Source of the DNA: Ignavibacteriota bacterium
GTDB lineage: Bacteria; Bacteroidota; Ignavibacteria; UBA10030; UBA6906
DNA: 34,749 nucleotides
Direction: 5' to 3'
Assembly: GCA_003157485.1 (NCBI GenBank)
Contig: PMJQ01000179.1
Coordinates: 1-34,749, forward strand
Of this stretch, positions 16,408 to 25,233 are shown piece after piece (within the stretch, counting starts at the first letter, position 1; each line of letters opens with the position of its first letter). The position numbers and the translations under genes are program-made. The notes under the pieces were generated by a model. The model was not told the DNA's origin and made no database searches. It saw only the letters and a program-made list of their open reading frames with translations.

Positions 16408-17379
16408 ATGACACAGAGAATTGTCGTGAGCGTTCTGCTGAGCGCACTGCTCGCCGGAGGGTGCACGGAGAATCCTCCGGGTGAAGGAGCGCCCGGCGGA
16501 CAGGGAAAGGCGGTCATCACGGATGACGGGCGCACGATCACGTTCCCGCAGGGGAGCCCCGCTCTCGCGCAGTTCGCGGTCTCCGGGGTGAAGAAAAGCC
16601 GGGCAACGATCTCCGTTGTCGCACCGGCGAGAATCGTCGCGAGCATCGGGGCGTCGACAGCCGGAAAGGACAAAGTCGTTCTTTTCGAATCCCCGGACAT
16701 CACGTCGCTCTATTCCTCCTATCGCCAGAGCAGGTCGAACGCAGACCGCGCCTCCCGGAACCTGGTGAGGATACAGGACATGTTCGACAACCAGGCGGCG
16801 ACAGGGAAGGACCTGAACGAAGCGGAAAATGACGCCGCCACCGCGCACGCGTCGATGGCGGAGATGGAAGGACGGCTCCGCGCACTCGGGTTTAGCCCCG
16901 CGGAATTCGACGGTGTGCCCGTGAATACCGTATGGGTCATCGCAGACGTCCCTGAGACGGATCTGAACCAGGTCCATCACGGCGAACCCGCGACAATCAC
17001 ATTTAATTCTTTCCCCGATGCAGCCTACAAGGGCCGTGCGGAGGCGGTCGGCGATATCGTCGACCCGGTGACGAGAACGGTCAAGGTCCGTGTCTCGGTC
17101 CCCAACAGGGGGGGAAAACTCCTCCCCGGGATGTTCGCCCGCGCTGAATTCGGGGAGGAGCACCCGTCGGCGATCATACTCCCGCTCGCCGCAGTGGTGA
17201 CCGTCGAGGGAAAAGACCACGTCTTTGTCGAACCTGCGCCGGGTGTTTTCCAGCGGCGGGATGTCACGCTCGTCAATTCCACACGTTCGGAGGTTGTCGT
17301 CCTCAAAGGGATCGCAGATGACGAGCAGGTTGTAACAAAAGGCACGATGCTTCTGAAAGGGCTCAGCTTTGGCTACTGA
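16408..17379 (+). CDS. RND efflux periplasmic adaptor (CzcB-like lipoprotein)
   Basis: Membrane-fusion protein linking the inner-membrane pump to the TolC-type channel. The 323-residue protein has a lipobox LLAGGC, with C19 as the presumed lipidated cysteine. The hairpin region (about residues 100-150, SRSNADRASRNLVRIQDMFDNQAATGKDLNEAENDAA) is short, and is followed by the beta-barrel (NTVWVIADVPETDLNQVHHGEPATITFNSFPDAAYKGRAEAVGDIVDPVTRTVKVRV pattern) and membrane-proximal domain (LLPGMFARAEFG). The lipoyl halves appear reduced. GGAG lies 5 nt before the ATG. No Met-rich or His-rich metal-binding N-terminus is visible, unlike CusB. Confidence 0.92.
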   Translation: MTQRIVVSVLLSALLAGGCTENPPGEGAPGGQGKAVITDDGRTITFPQGSPALAQFAVSGVKKSRATISVVAPARIVASIGASTAGKDKVVLFESPDITSLYSSYRQSRSNADRASRNLVRIQDMFDNQAATGKDLNEAENDAATAHASMAEMEGRLRALGFSPAEFDGVPVNTVWVIADVPETDLNQVHHGEPATITFNSFPDAAYKGRAEAVGDIVDPVTRTVKVRVSVPNRGGKLLPGMFARAEFGEEHPSAIILPLAAVVTVEGKDHVFVEPAPGVFQRRDVTLVNSTRSEVVVLKGIADDEQVVTKGTMLLKGLSFGY

Positions 17380-17380
17380 C

Positions 17381-17518
17381 ATGTTCGGGCACAGGGTCGG
17401 CGCGGCCTACGACGCTTATCCGTCCGGATTCTGCATTCAGATCGGTCTCGCGCGCTGCCGGGGAGACTACCCCAACCCGCAACTCGTGATGCAGTTCGGA
17501 TATCTCTTCGCACTATGA
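17381..17518 (+). pseudogene. Short ORF resembling the C-terminal strands of a beta-barrel protein (possible remnant)
   Basis: A 45-codon reading frame starting 1 nt after the czcB-like stop. It encodes a tail ending PNPQLVMQFGYLFAL, rich in alternating hydrophobic and aromatic residues near the end, as in outer-membrane barrel C-termini. It has no signal peptide and is far too short for a barrel. It could be a leftover of a deleted gene between the adaptor and DUF190 genes, or chance. The 249-bp gap it lies in is unusually long for this otherwise compact cluster. Confidence 0.25.
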
Positions 17519-17550
17519 ATGGTCTCGTCAAGAACGGTGGTCGGATGGCT

Positions 17551-17579
17551 TTGTTATTGATTCCCGGAACAGATACATT
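17551..17579 (+). promoter_or_regulatory. Candidate internal promoter before DUF190-czcA
   Basis: TTGTTA (17,551-17,556), 17 nt, TACATT (17,574-17,579), located 49 nt before the DUF190 start. It would allow the DUF190 and pump genes to be expressed apart from the channel and adaptor. The -10 sequence matches that of the promoters at 14,521 and 22,818. Confidence 0.45.
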
Positions 17580-17628
17580 CGTTTTGAATGACCCAAAGAT
17601 GACGCAATTCAACAAAAGGTGATGCCCC

Positions 17629-17931
17629 ATGATGCTCCAGGTTCAGCTTTTTCTCGACGAGGAGGACTCATTTCAGGATCACTCTTCCGCCGAACATATC
17701 CTGCGTTACCTTCTCCACCACAAGATCATGGGTGCCACGATGTTCCGGGGACACATGGGGTTCGGAGCACGGAGACATCTGAATGCTCCGCGGAGAATCG
17801 CCGCGAGCGACGCGAACCCGGTCATGATAGTCTTCATTGACGACGAGGAGAAGGTTCTCCAGGTGCTCCCCCACCTCCGGGAGGTGCTCGGGGACGGCCT
17901 TATCGTCTCGCAGAAGGTCGAGCGGTTATGA
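17629..17931 (+). CDS. DUF190 family protein (PII-like fold)
   Basis: A 100-residue cytosolic protein of the DUF190 family, whose known structures have the ferredoxin-like fold of GlnB/PII signalling proteins. Family features seen are the opening [48 protein letters not shown] (the core helix and loop), and the end [35 protein letters not shown]. The ATG follows AAAGGTG. Its stop overlaps the czcA start by 4 nt (ATGA), so the two are translationally coupled. By analogy with PII proteins that gate transporters, it may regulate the pump, but no ligand is established; this is inference from fold and coupling. Confidence 0.9.
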   Translation: MMLQVQLFLDEEDSFQDHSSAEHILRYLLHHKIMGATMFRGHMGFGARRHLNAPRRIAASDANPVMIVFIDDEEKVLQVLPHLREVLGDGLIVSQKVERL

Positions 17932-20900
17932 TCCGGAGACTGCTCGACTATTCGCTCAGCCAGCCCCTTGTCACGCTCGTCCTCGCACTCTGCATCATCG
18001 CGGCCGGAATCTGGTCCTGGACAACGCTCATGAAGGTGGCCTACCCGGACGTCGGTGATACGCAGGTCACCGTCATCACAATGTTCCCCGGAAGGGCGGC
18101 CGAGGAGGTGGAGCAGCAGATCACCCTTCCCATCGAGCGTGAGCTCAATGCGGTCCCCCGGGTCATCACCCGGCGGTCCAAGACGATCTTCGGGCTTTCG
18201 GTCATCATGCTCACGTTTGAAGACGGGGTCGACGACTATTTCGCGCGCCAGCGGGTGCTCGAAAAGCTCAACGACGTCGTCCTTCCCGACGGGGTCCAGC
18301 CCCAGCTCGGCCCCCTGACGGGCCCGGTCGACGAGGTCTTCCGGTATGTCGTTGAAGCGAACGAATCCTACACGCCGATGGACGTCCGCACACTGCAGGA
18401 CTGGGTCGTCATCCCCCGGATGCTTCAGGTCCCAGGAGTGGCCGATGTCATCAATTTCGGCGGCCTCGTCAAACAGTATCACGTCATCACCGACCCCCAG
18501 AAGCTTATCCGGTACAATCTCACGCTTCAGAATGTCATCGACGCGATTGCCGCCAACAACCTCAATACGGGCGGCAACGTGATCGAGCGGGGCGACCAGG
18601 CATTCGTCGTTCGCGGCATCGGGGCTATCCACACGAAAGAAGGGATCGAGAAAATCCCGGTGACTTCCTCGGGCGGAGTTCCCGTGCAGATCAAAAATCT
18701 CGCCACCGTGGAAGAATCTCCGCTCCCCCCCACGGGAGTCCTCGGCTACACGCTCCGGGTGGGTGACACCGCGCTCGTGGACGTCAATTCGAGCGTTCAG
18801 GGACTGGTGGCGATGAGAAGAGGAGAAAATCCTTCTGAGGTCGTCGAAGCATTGAAGGAACGGGTGAAAGAGATCAATGAGAACGATCTCCCCGAAGGTG
18901 TGCGGCTCAGGGTCACGTATGACAGGAGCCAGCTCGTCCAGTACACGATCGAAACGGTCTCCCACACGCTCCTGGAGGGGATTACAATCGTGCTCGTGGT
19001 GCTTCTGTTCTTCATGGGGAGCTTCCGCGCGGCTCTCGTCGTCGCAACAACCATACCCGTCTCGATGCTCTTCGCGTTCTGCCTCATGAAGCTCACCGAC
19101 ATTCCCGCGAGCCTGCTTTCACTCGGCGCGGTGGATTTCGGGATCATCGTGGACGGCGCCGTCGTGATGGTGGAAAATATCATGCGCCGCTACCGTGATG
19201 TGACGCCGGAAGAGCGGAAGCTCGGGATCAACCGTTTCACGCTGAATTCGGCCCAGGAGGTGGGGAGAGAGATCTTCTTCTCCATCGCGATCATCATACT
19301 CGCCTACCTGCCGATCTTTTCGTTCCAGCGCGTGGAGGGAAAACTCTTTTCCCCCATGGCATATACGCTGGCCTTTGCGATCACGGGCTCCCTCCTGCTG
19401 GCGCTCACGGTCATCCCGGTGCTCATGAGCTTCATGTACCGAAAACACTTCGAGGCGCAGGGGTCCGGGTCACTCGAATGGCATAATCCGGTCTATGCAT
19501 GGGTCGCGGAACGGTATGACCGCACCATCGCCGTACTGACGCGCCGCGCCGGCTGGACGGTTGCCGCGGCCACGGCCGCCGTCGTCGTCGTGTCCGTGAT
19601 CGGCTTCCGGAGCGTCGGCACCGAATTCCTCCCCGAACTCGACGAGGGATCGTTCAATATCCGGTGCTTCTTCCCCGTGGGGATATCACTCGATGCGGCG
19701 AAACGCTACTGCCCGGTCATCCGCCGCGTCATCAGCAGCCACAGGCCCGTGGACGTCGTTCTCACGCAGCTCGGCCGCAACGACGACGGCACGGATCCTT
19801 ACGGTCCCAACCGGCTCGAGATTTTCGTGGGATTGAAGGACTACGCCACGTGGACGAAGGGGACGTCGAAGAAGGAACTCCTCACGCAGATCAAATCCGA
19901 GCTTGAGAATGCGGTCCCCGGGGCGCTGTTTTCGTTCTCCCAGCCCATCCTCGACAACGTGACCGAAGCGGTCACCGGGAGCGTCGCCGACCTCGCGGTT
20001 CTCATCAACGGGAGCGATCTCGACCTCATGCGGGAAAAGGCCGACAGCATTCTGACGATCATACGGACAATACAGGGGGCCTCTGAATCGGGGATCGAAC
20101 AGGAGGGAAATCAGGCACAGCTCACGGTCACCATAGATCTTGACGCGGCGGCCAGATTCGGCATCAATGTCGTGGACGTCCAGCGGATGATCGAGGCTGC
20201 CATCGGCGGCCGGCCGGTGAGCAAGCTCTACGAGGGGGAGCGGAGATTTGACATCGTTGTCCGGTATTCCCCCGAGTACCGTTCATCCATCGACGCCGTG
20301 CGCTCACTCCTTGTGTTTTCTCCGGTGAGGGGAAGGATCCCCCTCTCGCAGCTCGCCTCGGTCACGCTTGTGGACGGGGCCACCGTTATTCAACGCGAGG
20401 AGGGAAAAAGGCAGATCTCCGTGCGGACGAATATCCGGGGGCGTGACCAGGGAAGTTTTGTGGAGGAGGCCCAGGCGAAAGTCAACGGGGCGGTATCGCT
20501 GCCCCGGGGATACTCGATCACATGGGGCGGGCAATTCGAAAACCTCTCCCGGGCGGCCCGGCGTCTGGAGATCGTTATCCCCCTTACCATCGGGATCATA
20601 TTTCTGATTCTGTTCGCGCTCTTCAGGGACGTGCGGCGCGTGGCTATCGCGATGTCCAGCATTCCCTTTGCACTTATCGGCGGGATCGTCGCACTGCTGC
20701 TCCGGGGCTACAGTTTCAACGTCTCGGCGGGCGTCGGCTTCATCTCTCTTTTCGGAGTGTCGATCATCGCGGGCGTCCTGTTTGTCTCAAGGACCACCCG
20801 TCTCATCGAAGACCAGGGGATGGACGCCGCAGAGGCGGTCCACCGGGCCGCTCTCATACAGCTCAGGCCGAATCTCATGACGATGATGCTCGCACTCCTG

Positions 20901-21083
20901 GGGTTGATACCCGCGGCGCTTGCGAGCGGCATCGGATCCGACGTGCAGCGGCCGCTCGCCACGGTTATCGTGGGGGGATTGTTTTCTGCCATATTCCTGG
21001 CGCTGCCGGTGCTCCCGTCGATCTACCTCGTTCTCGACGGACGGGGGCGGAACGCGGCGAACGGCGTCCGCCCGAGAGCATGA
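17928..21083 (+). CDS. czcA: Heavy-metal efflux RND pump, CzcA-type
   Basis: Proton-driven inner-membrane pump of 1,051 residues, the normal HME-RND length, with twelve membrane helices and two large periplasmic loops. The helix-4 motif reads [15 protein letters not shown], giving D403, D409 and E416. These correspond in position and spacing to D402, D408 and E415 of Cupriavidus CzcA, the proton/cation relay of the divalent-cation (Zn, Co, Cd, Ni) branch. The copper/silver branch (CusA) has a different sequence here, so a Zn/Co/Ni-type substrate is more likely than Cu/Ag. Other blocks: [29 protein letters not shown], and in the C-terminal half the repeated RND core including [22 protein letters not shown]. 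It ends 6 nt from the convergent kinase gene. Confidence 0.95.
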   Translation: MIRRLLDYSLSQPLVTLVLALCIIAAGIWSWTTLMKVAYPDVGDTQVTVITMFPGRAAEEVEQQITLPIERELNAVPRVITRRSKTIFGLSVIMLTFEDGVDDYFARQRVLEKLNDVVLPDGVQPQLGPLTGPVDEVFRYVVEANESYTPMDVRTLQDWVVIPRMLQVPGVADVINFGGLVKQYHVITDPQKLIRYNLTLQNVIDAIAANNLNTGGNVIERGDQAFVVRGIGAIHTKEGIEKIPVTSSGGVPVQIKNLATVEESPLPPTGVLGYTLRVGDTALVDVNSSVQGLVAMRRGENPSEVVEALKERVKEINENDLPEGVRLRVTYDRSQLVQYTIETVSHTLLEGITIVLVVLLFFMGSFRAALVVATTIPVSMLFAFCLMKLTDIPASLLSLGAVDFGIIVDGAVVMVENIMRRYRDVTPEERKLGINRFTLNSAQEVGREIFFSIAIIILAYLPIFSFQRVEGKLFSPMAYTLAFAITGSLLLALTVIPVLMSFMYRKHFEAQGSGSLEWHNPVYAWVAERYDRTIAVLTRRAGWTVAAATAAVVVVSVIGFRSVGTEFLPELDEGSFNIRCFFPVGISLDAAKRYCPVIRRVISSHRPVDVVLTQLGRNDDGTDPYGPNRLEIFVGLKDYATWTKGTSKKELLTQIKSELENAVPGALFSFSQPILDNVTEAVTGSVADLAVLINGSDLDLMREKADSILTIIRTIQGASESGIEQEGNQAQLTVTIDLDAAARFGINVVDVQRMIEAAIGGRPVSKLYEGERRFDIVVRYSPEYRSSIDAVRSLLVFSPVRGRIPLSQLASVTLVDGATVIQREEGKRQISVRTNIRGRDQGSFVEEAQAKVNGAVSLPRGYSITWGGQFENLSRAARRLEIVIPLTIGIIFLILFALFRDVRRVAIAMSSIPFALIGGIVALLLRGYSFNVSAGVGFISLFGVSIIAGVLFVSRTTRLIEDQGMDAAEAVHRAALIQLRPNLMTMMLALLGLIPAALASGIGSDVQRPLATVIVGGLFSAIFLALPVLPSIYLVLDGRGRNAANGVRPRA

Positions 21084-21089
21084 CGGGGA

Positions 21090-22517
21090 TCAGCGCGTGA
21101 ACGTAACGCTGACCCTGTTCCCCGGCGTGCCGCTGAGCGTCATCTCTCCCCCGATCTGCTCGCACAGCATCTTCACCAGCGGAAGGCCCATGCTCCCGGG
21201 AGCGTTCATGTCAAATCCCGGCGGAAGACCGACACCGTTATCCGCTATCGCCAGCGTGATGCGGCCGTCCTCTTCAAGCAGTTCCACGCGGATCTCGCCG
21301 GCCCGTTCTCCCGGAAATGCGTATTTCACGGCGTTCGTCAGAAGCTCGTTGACGATCAATCCCAGCGGCACTGCCCGCTTGACGTCAAGGGAGACTCTTG
21401 CCAGTTCGGTGGAAAGGGAGAGCCTGTCGGAGCCGACAATGTACGTCCGGAACACCGTCGCGGCGAGTTTGTCGAGATAACCCCGCAGATCGATGCTTCC
21501 CGGATCCCCCGAACTGAACAGCTGATCATACAGGGTGGACATGGAATAGATGCGGGTCTGCGCCTCCCGGAATACCTGTCTCGCTTTTTCGTCCGTGATC
21601 TTCCGCATTTCAAGACCCAGGAGGCTTGAAATGATCGCGAGATTGTTCTTCACACGGTGCTGGAGTTCCTTCAGCAGCATCTCCTTTTCGAGCACTGTGT
21701 TCTGGAGCGCTTCCTCCGCTTTGTGCCGTCCCGCGATCTCCTCCGTCAGTTCGGCGTTGACGTGTTCGAGGACTTCGGTGCGCTCCCGTACGCGCGTCTC
21801 GAGCTCGTCGTTCGTTCTCCGGACATCTTCCCTCCCCTTCTCGAGCTGCTTCCGGAGGAAAAACCCCTTTCGCGCATCGCGCTCGATCGAATAAGAGGCG
21901 ATCATTCCGATGACCGCCACGGCACCGAAGATGAAGGCATTGCCCAACTGGACGATCCCCTGCCCGTCCGGCGATCCGGCGGCGGAAAGCTCGTACATCA
22001 TGACGATAGTCCAGGCGGCGCCTGTTCCCCAGATGAACCGGAGCCGGAGTACGGTGCATCCGAATATGACGATGAGGATGAGTCCGCTGGAATACACTGC
22101 CCGTGCTTCCGGCGCCGCCCGCAGGATCATCGCAATGCACCCGGCGCCGGTAATGACGAGGACGGCCACCTGTGCAAGGTGGAAATACCTCCGGATCCCC
22201 TTCCAGTACGAGAGGAGGAGAAGGAGGGTCGCCATGGGGATCAGCACCGCAAACCGGATCGTCCACATCGTAAATTTCTCGGCGGGGGCCAGATACGAAT
22301 CGACCACGGCGAACAGGGCGATGATCACGGCTCCCAGCACCACGGAGGCCCTGATTTCTTTCAGCGAACTGAGGTAATGGTCATCGAGGAATTCGTTTTC
22401 AAGGAGCCCGTCTCCTCCGGAAAATGCCAGCGTGAACGGATTCAGATGCATGACGGTGTGTTCGGCAGGACTCGTATGGACAGAGAACGGCGCCGATAGA
22501 CGTTGTCGCGTAGACAT
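21090..22517 (-). CDS. Orphan sensor histidine kinase (HisKA_2/HWE-like type)
   Basis: A membrane sensor kinase of 475 residues from the ATG at 22,515-22,517. Six hydrophobic segments (about residues 60-210) form an integral-membrane sensor like those preceding cyclase and kinase domains. A coiled coil (about 215-275) leads to the dimerisation/phosphoacceptor domain LLKELQHRVKNNLAIISSLLGLE, with H287 the phosphorylated histidine of the HisKA_2 type. The ATPase domain has an N-box NELLTNAVKYAF (390-401) and DNGVGLP (426-432). No response regulator is nearby, so the partner and signal are unknown. The start is uncertain: an in-frame TTG at 22,601 and an ATG at 22,451 are alternatives, none with a clear Shine-Dalgarno. 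It is convergent with czcA and divergent from the GH105 operon. Confidence 0.9.
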   Translation of the reverse strand: MSTRQRLSAPFSVHTSPAEHTVMHLNPFTLAFSGGDGLLENEFLDDHYLSSLKEIRASVVLGAVIIALFAVVDSYLAPAEKFTMWTIRFAVLIPMATLLLLLSYWKGIRRYFHLAQVAVLVITGAGCIAMILRAAPEARAVYSSGLILIVIFGCTVLRLRFIWGTGAAWTIVMMYELSAAGSPDGQGIVQLGNAFIFGAVAVIGMIASYSIERDARKGFFLRKQLEKGREDVRRTNDELETRVRERTEVLEHVNAELTEEIAGRHKAEEALQNTVLEKEMLLKELQHRVKNNLAIISSLLGLEMRKITDEKARQVFREAQTRIYSMSTLYDQLFSSGDPGSIDLRGYLDKLAATVFRTYIVGSDRLSLSTELARVSLDVKRAVPLGLIVNELLTNAVKYAFPGERAGEIRVELLEEDGRITLAIADNGVGLPPGFDMNAPGSMGLPLVKMLCEQIGGEMTLSGTPGNRVSVTFTR

Positions 22518-22937
22518 CAAGAATTCATGTGAGAGTGATGAGCGGGAGAGAGAGAACTGATTACACAATTTCAGGAGTGAATATACATGAGGGGAGTGCA
22601 AATTGCGATAGAGAATGCCCCGGGCGGCGGTTTTTATTATTGTTTTCTTTTCGCAATTAACTTTGTGACCTCTCTCCGTGCGGCGTCCGGCGCGGAAAGG
22701 ACTTCATTGAATTGTGTTTCATCTTCGCGACGAATCGCGCATGTGCTCCGAGCGCATTCGGCGCGCCATTACCGAGTCTGAAACACCATGGACGAATGAG
22801 AACCCGGTCACGGACCATTGCTTGTTGGCCGCCGGACCGATACATTGGGCCTGGACAGGCCCTCAAGGGGATCGGACACTTCACGGGCGTCGCAAACCCT
22901 TTCCCATTCTGTTCATTGCATCCCTTCGTGATTGCCG
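22518..22937. promoter_or_regulatory. Divergent intergenic region between the kinase and the GH105 operon
   Basis: About 420 bp without a convincing gene. It contains a perfect 8-bp inverted repeat, AATTGCGA (22,601-22,608) and TCGCAATT (22,651-22,658), flanking an AT-rich, T-rich stretch on its right side (22,631-22,650). A minus-strand TATATT at about 22,580-22,585 could be the -10 of the kinase promoter, but no good -35 is seen. The plus-strand promoter candidate at 22,818 is listed separately. The repeat half TTGCGAT also occurs twice in the uxaE-GH78 control region. Confidence 0.4.
22818..22846 (+). promoter_or_regulatory. Candidate promoter of the GH105-propeller-GH2-GH35 operon
   Basis: TTGCTT (22,818-22,823), exactly 17 nt, TACATT (22,841-22,846). 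It would give a leader of roughly 85 nt before the GH105 start. The -10 hexamer is the same as at 14,544 and 17,574. Confidence 0.45.
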
Positions 22938-24137
22938 ATGACGAGAAAGCCGAAAATCGTGAGTTCCCGAGGCGCGCGCTTCTGGATTACGACGACCCTC
23001 CTCTCCCTCATCACTTTGTTCTCCAGTGAGGCCCCGGGGCAGGGGAGGTCACTCACCTGGTCAGGGGCGACGGCAAAGAGCCTCATCGCCAGGGTCCCCG
23101 ACCCGGACAGCATTCACTGGGTCGGCCAGAGCCTTCACTTCAGCTGGCAGGCCGGTTATGTGATGTTTGCCATGGAAAAGATGTGGCGGGCGACAGGCGA
23201 TTTCCGGTATTTCAATTATATCAAACGGTATGTCGATCAGCAGGTAGACGACAGCGGACACATTGCGGACTTTGTTCCGGATGCGCTTGATAATTTCCTC
23301 CCCGGTTATGCGATCATATTCATGTATGAACAGACACACAGTGCGAAGTACAGGATCGCTGCAAGGACAATCCGCGACGGATTTGTGAAATATCCCAGGA
23401 ACGCTGACGGCGGCTTCTGGCACGGGGGGTGGGCCAGACATCAGATGTGGGTCGACGGCGTCTTCATGGGACAGATGTTTCTCGCACGCTATGGAAAGGC
23501 AATCGGCGACAGCGCCTATGCGTTCGGGGAGGTCACGAAGCAGATGACGCTCATTCTTTCCCATTGTCGTAAACCCAACGGTCTGCTTCTGCACGGATGG
23601 GATGAGAGCAGAACTGCAAGCTGGGCAGACAAGAGAACCGGCCTGGCATCAGAAGTGTGGAGTGAAGGGCTCGGATGGTTTGCGGTCCTGATCGCCGATG
23701 TCTTCGACTACCTGCCCCGCAGCACTCCAGATTACGACCACCTCCTTTCGGCACTGCGCGGGTTGTGCAACGGCCTCAGGGCCGTACAGGATGAAGCGAC
23801 GGGAATGTGGTGCCAGGTGGTCGACAAACCCGGCGTGCACGGCAACTGGAACGAGACATCAGGAACGGGCATGTTCCTCTATCTGATACGAAAGTCCATG
23901 GAGAAGGGATATATCAGCGCCGGGGAATTCGAGCCTGTTGCCGAGAAGGCGTACAGGGGGATTGTGACGAAGGCGCACATCAATTCCGACGGCCTTGTTG
24001 AAATCAGCGATTGCAGCAGCATCGGCATCATGGACGACTATGCCATGTACGTCAGCCAGCCTCACGAAGTGAACACATTTGCCGGCACGGCATCATTCAT
24101 TCTCGGCACGCTGAGCATGGAAGGGCTCTATAAATAG
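22938..24137 (+). CDS. Exported unsaturated uronyl hydrolase, GH105
   Basis: Hydrolyses the unsaturated uronic acid from the non-reducing end of oligosaccharides left by polysaccharide lyases (YteR/RhiN type, unsaturated rhamnogalacturonyl hydrolase). From the ATG at 22,938 it has 399 residues with an N-terminal signal segment (FWITTTLLSLITLFSS). The (alpha/alpha)6 barrel has the family signature MWVDGVFMGQMFLARYGK, in which D173 matches the catalytic Asp of YteR, then HGWDES (219-224) and SEVWSEGLGWFAVLIADVFD (239-258). The end SSIGIMDDYAMYV...EVNTFAGTASFILGTL is also typical. It is the first gene of the plus-strand operon; the freed monomer rearranges to 5-keto-4-deoxyuronate, the substrate of KduI. 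GH105 members also act on ulvan fragments, but no sulfatase is present here. Confidence 0.94.
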   Translation: MTRKPKIVSSRGARFWITTTLLSLITLFSSEAPGQGRSLTWSGATAKSLIARVPDPDSIHWVGQSLHFSWQAGYVMFAMEKMWRATGDFRYFNYIKRYVDQQVDDSGHIADFVPDALDNFLPGYAIIFMYEQTHSAKYRIAARTIRDGFVKYPRNADGGFWHGGWARHQMWVDGVFMGQMFLARYGKAIGDSAYAFGEVTKQMTLILSHCRKPNGLLLHGWDESRTASWADKRTGLASEVWSEGLGWFAVLIADVFDYLPRSTPDYDHLLSALRGLCNGLRAVQDEATGMWCQVVDKPGVHGNWNETSGTGMFLYLIRKSMEKGYISAGEFEPVAEKAYRGIVTKAHINSDGLVEISDCSSIGIMDDYAMYVSQPHEVNTFAGTASFILGTLSMEGLYK

Positions 24138-24177
24138 CAGACGTTTCCCCGTTCCTGCCGATTGGAGGAGAACCGCA

Positions 24178-25161
24178 ATGAAACGGATAGTGACGATCCT
24201 GTGTGTGCTTCTCACCGTTGCCGCTGCAGGCGCCCAAACGAAGGCCCCCGGGGATTCCAGCAACGGACTCACACGGCACCCGTTCCTCTATGTCGGGGAA
24301 TGGGACACGCGCAATCCAGAGGCGCAGTCGATGTTTCTCGTCCGCGACGGGAAGGTTGTCTGGAAGCATTCGATCCCGCTGCGGAATGCGTCGGGCCGCA
24401 ACCAGGAGTTTGATGACATCACGATGCTTCCCAGCGGCAATATCGTATACGCATGCATGTCCGGCGCAGGCATCATTACCCCCGACAGGAAATTCATATG
24501 GGAGTTTACCTGCCCTCCGGGAACGGAGACGCACTCGTGCCAGCCCATCGGCCGTGACAGCGTGTTATTGGTGCTCAACGCCAATCCACCCAGGGTCCTG
24601 ATCATCAACACGGCGACGGGCCAAACACTGAGGGAGATCATGGTCTCTACCGCCTCCACAAACACGCACGGACAGTTTCGTCACGTGCGGATGACGGAAC
24701 ATGGAACGATTATGGTGGGCCTGTTTGCCGAAAAGAAAGTGGTAGAATTGACGCTGGACGGCAGGGAAGTCTGGTCGGTGAGCGCAACATCTCCCTGGTC
24801 CGCGGTGCGCCTGCATAACGGCAACACGCTCATTTCCGGCGACGGGGAAGGATACACCCGCGAAGTGAACATGAAGGGGGAGACTGTATGGGAGTTCACG
24901 AGAGCTGACGCGCCTTTTACGATCGGGAATACGCAGACGGCAAATCGATTAGCCAATGGCAACACGGTCATATGCAACTGGATCGCGGGGAACCCCAGAA
25001 CGGAGCAGTGGCCCGGCACCGTTCAGGCATTTGAAGTCACTCCAGACAAGAAGATCGTCTGGACTTTGTCGTCATGGGACAATCCTGACCTGGGACCGTG
25101 CACCTATATGCAGCTGCTTGACGAACCCGCCGTTGCGCGGTCAATGGATCTGCAGCGGTAA
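24178..25161 (+). CDS. Exported six-bladed beta-propeller protein of unknown function (paralog A)
   Basis: A 327-residue protein with a signal peptide (KRIVTILCVLLTVAAAGA) and strong ribosome site GGAGGAG 7 nt before the ATG. It has about six PQQ/WD-like repeats of the form L-x-N-G-N-T-(L/V)-I ... E-V-x-x-x-G-x-x-V-W, with the N-terminal strand (MFLVRDGKVVWKH, 52-64) probably closing the ring with the C-terminal strand (YMQLLDE). It shares with the next gene an H-x3-R-x2-R motif at the start of blade 3 (H164, R168, R171), and an Asn-Trp pair in blade 5 (N267, W268). I cannot assign a known carbohydrate-active family. Its place right after a GH105 gene suggests glycan binding, lyase or hydrolase activity. 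It lies 40 nt after GH105 and is co-transcribed. Confidence 0.85.
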   Translation: MKRIVTILCVLLTVAAAGAQTKAPGDSSNGLTRHPFLYVGEWDTRNPEAQSMFLVRDGKVVWKHSIPLRNASGRNQEFDDITMLPSGNIVYACMSGAGIITPDRKFIWEFTCPPGTETHSCQPIGRDSVLLVLNANPPRVLIINTATGQTLREIMVSTASTNTHGQFRHVRMTEHGTIMVGLFAEKKVVELTLDGREVWSVSATSPWSAVRLHNGNTLISGDGEGYTREVNMKGETVWEFTRADAPFTIGNTQTANRLANGNTVICNWIAGNPRTEQWPGTVQAFEVTPDKKIVWTLSSWDNPDLGPCTYMQLLDEPAVARSMDLQR

Positions 25162-25233
25162 CGGCGCTTCGTCCATGACAGCACATCCGGAGTCCTCCCG
25201 GCCTGAGTCACTCCAGGCACGAAACCACAGATC

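Noticed and set aside
17706-18965. 419-codon minus-strand open frame opposite DUF190 and czcA
   Set aside because: Very rich in Arg, Asp and His and opposite a conserved RND gene; no family features.
17928-21083. Calling the pump CusA (copper/silver)
   Set aside because: The helix-4 motif [15 protein letters not shown] carries the Asp/Asp/Glu triad of the CzcA divalent-cation branch, and the adaptor lacks Met-rich sites.
22613-22650. GC-rich stretch followed by a T-rich run, terminator-like on the plus strand
   Set aside because: No plus-strand gene ends nearby (czcA ends at 21,083 with an opposite-strand gene between) and the stem is weak.
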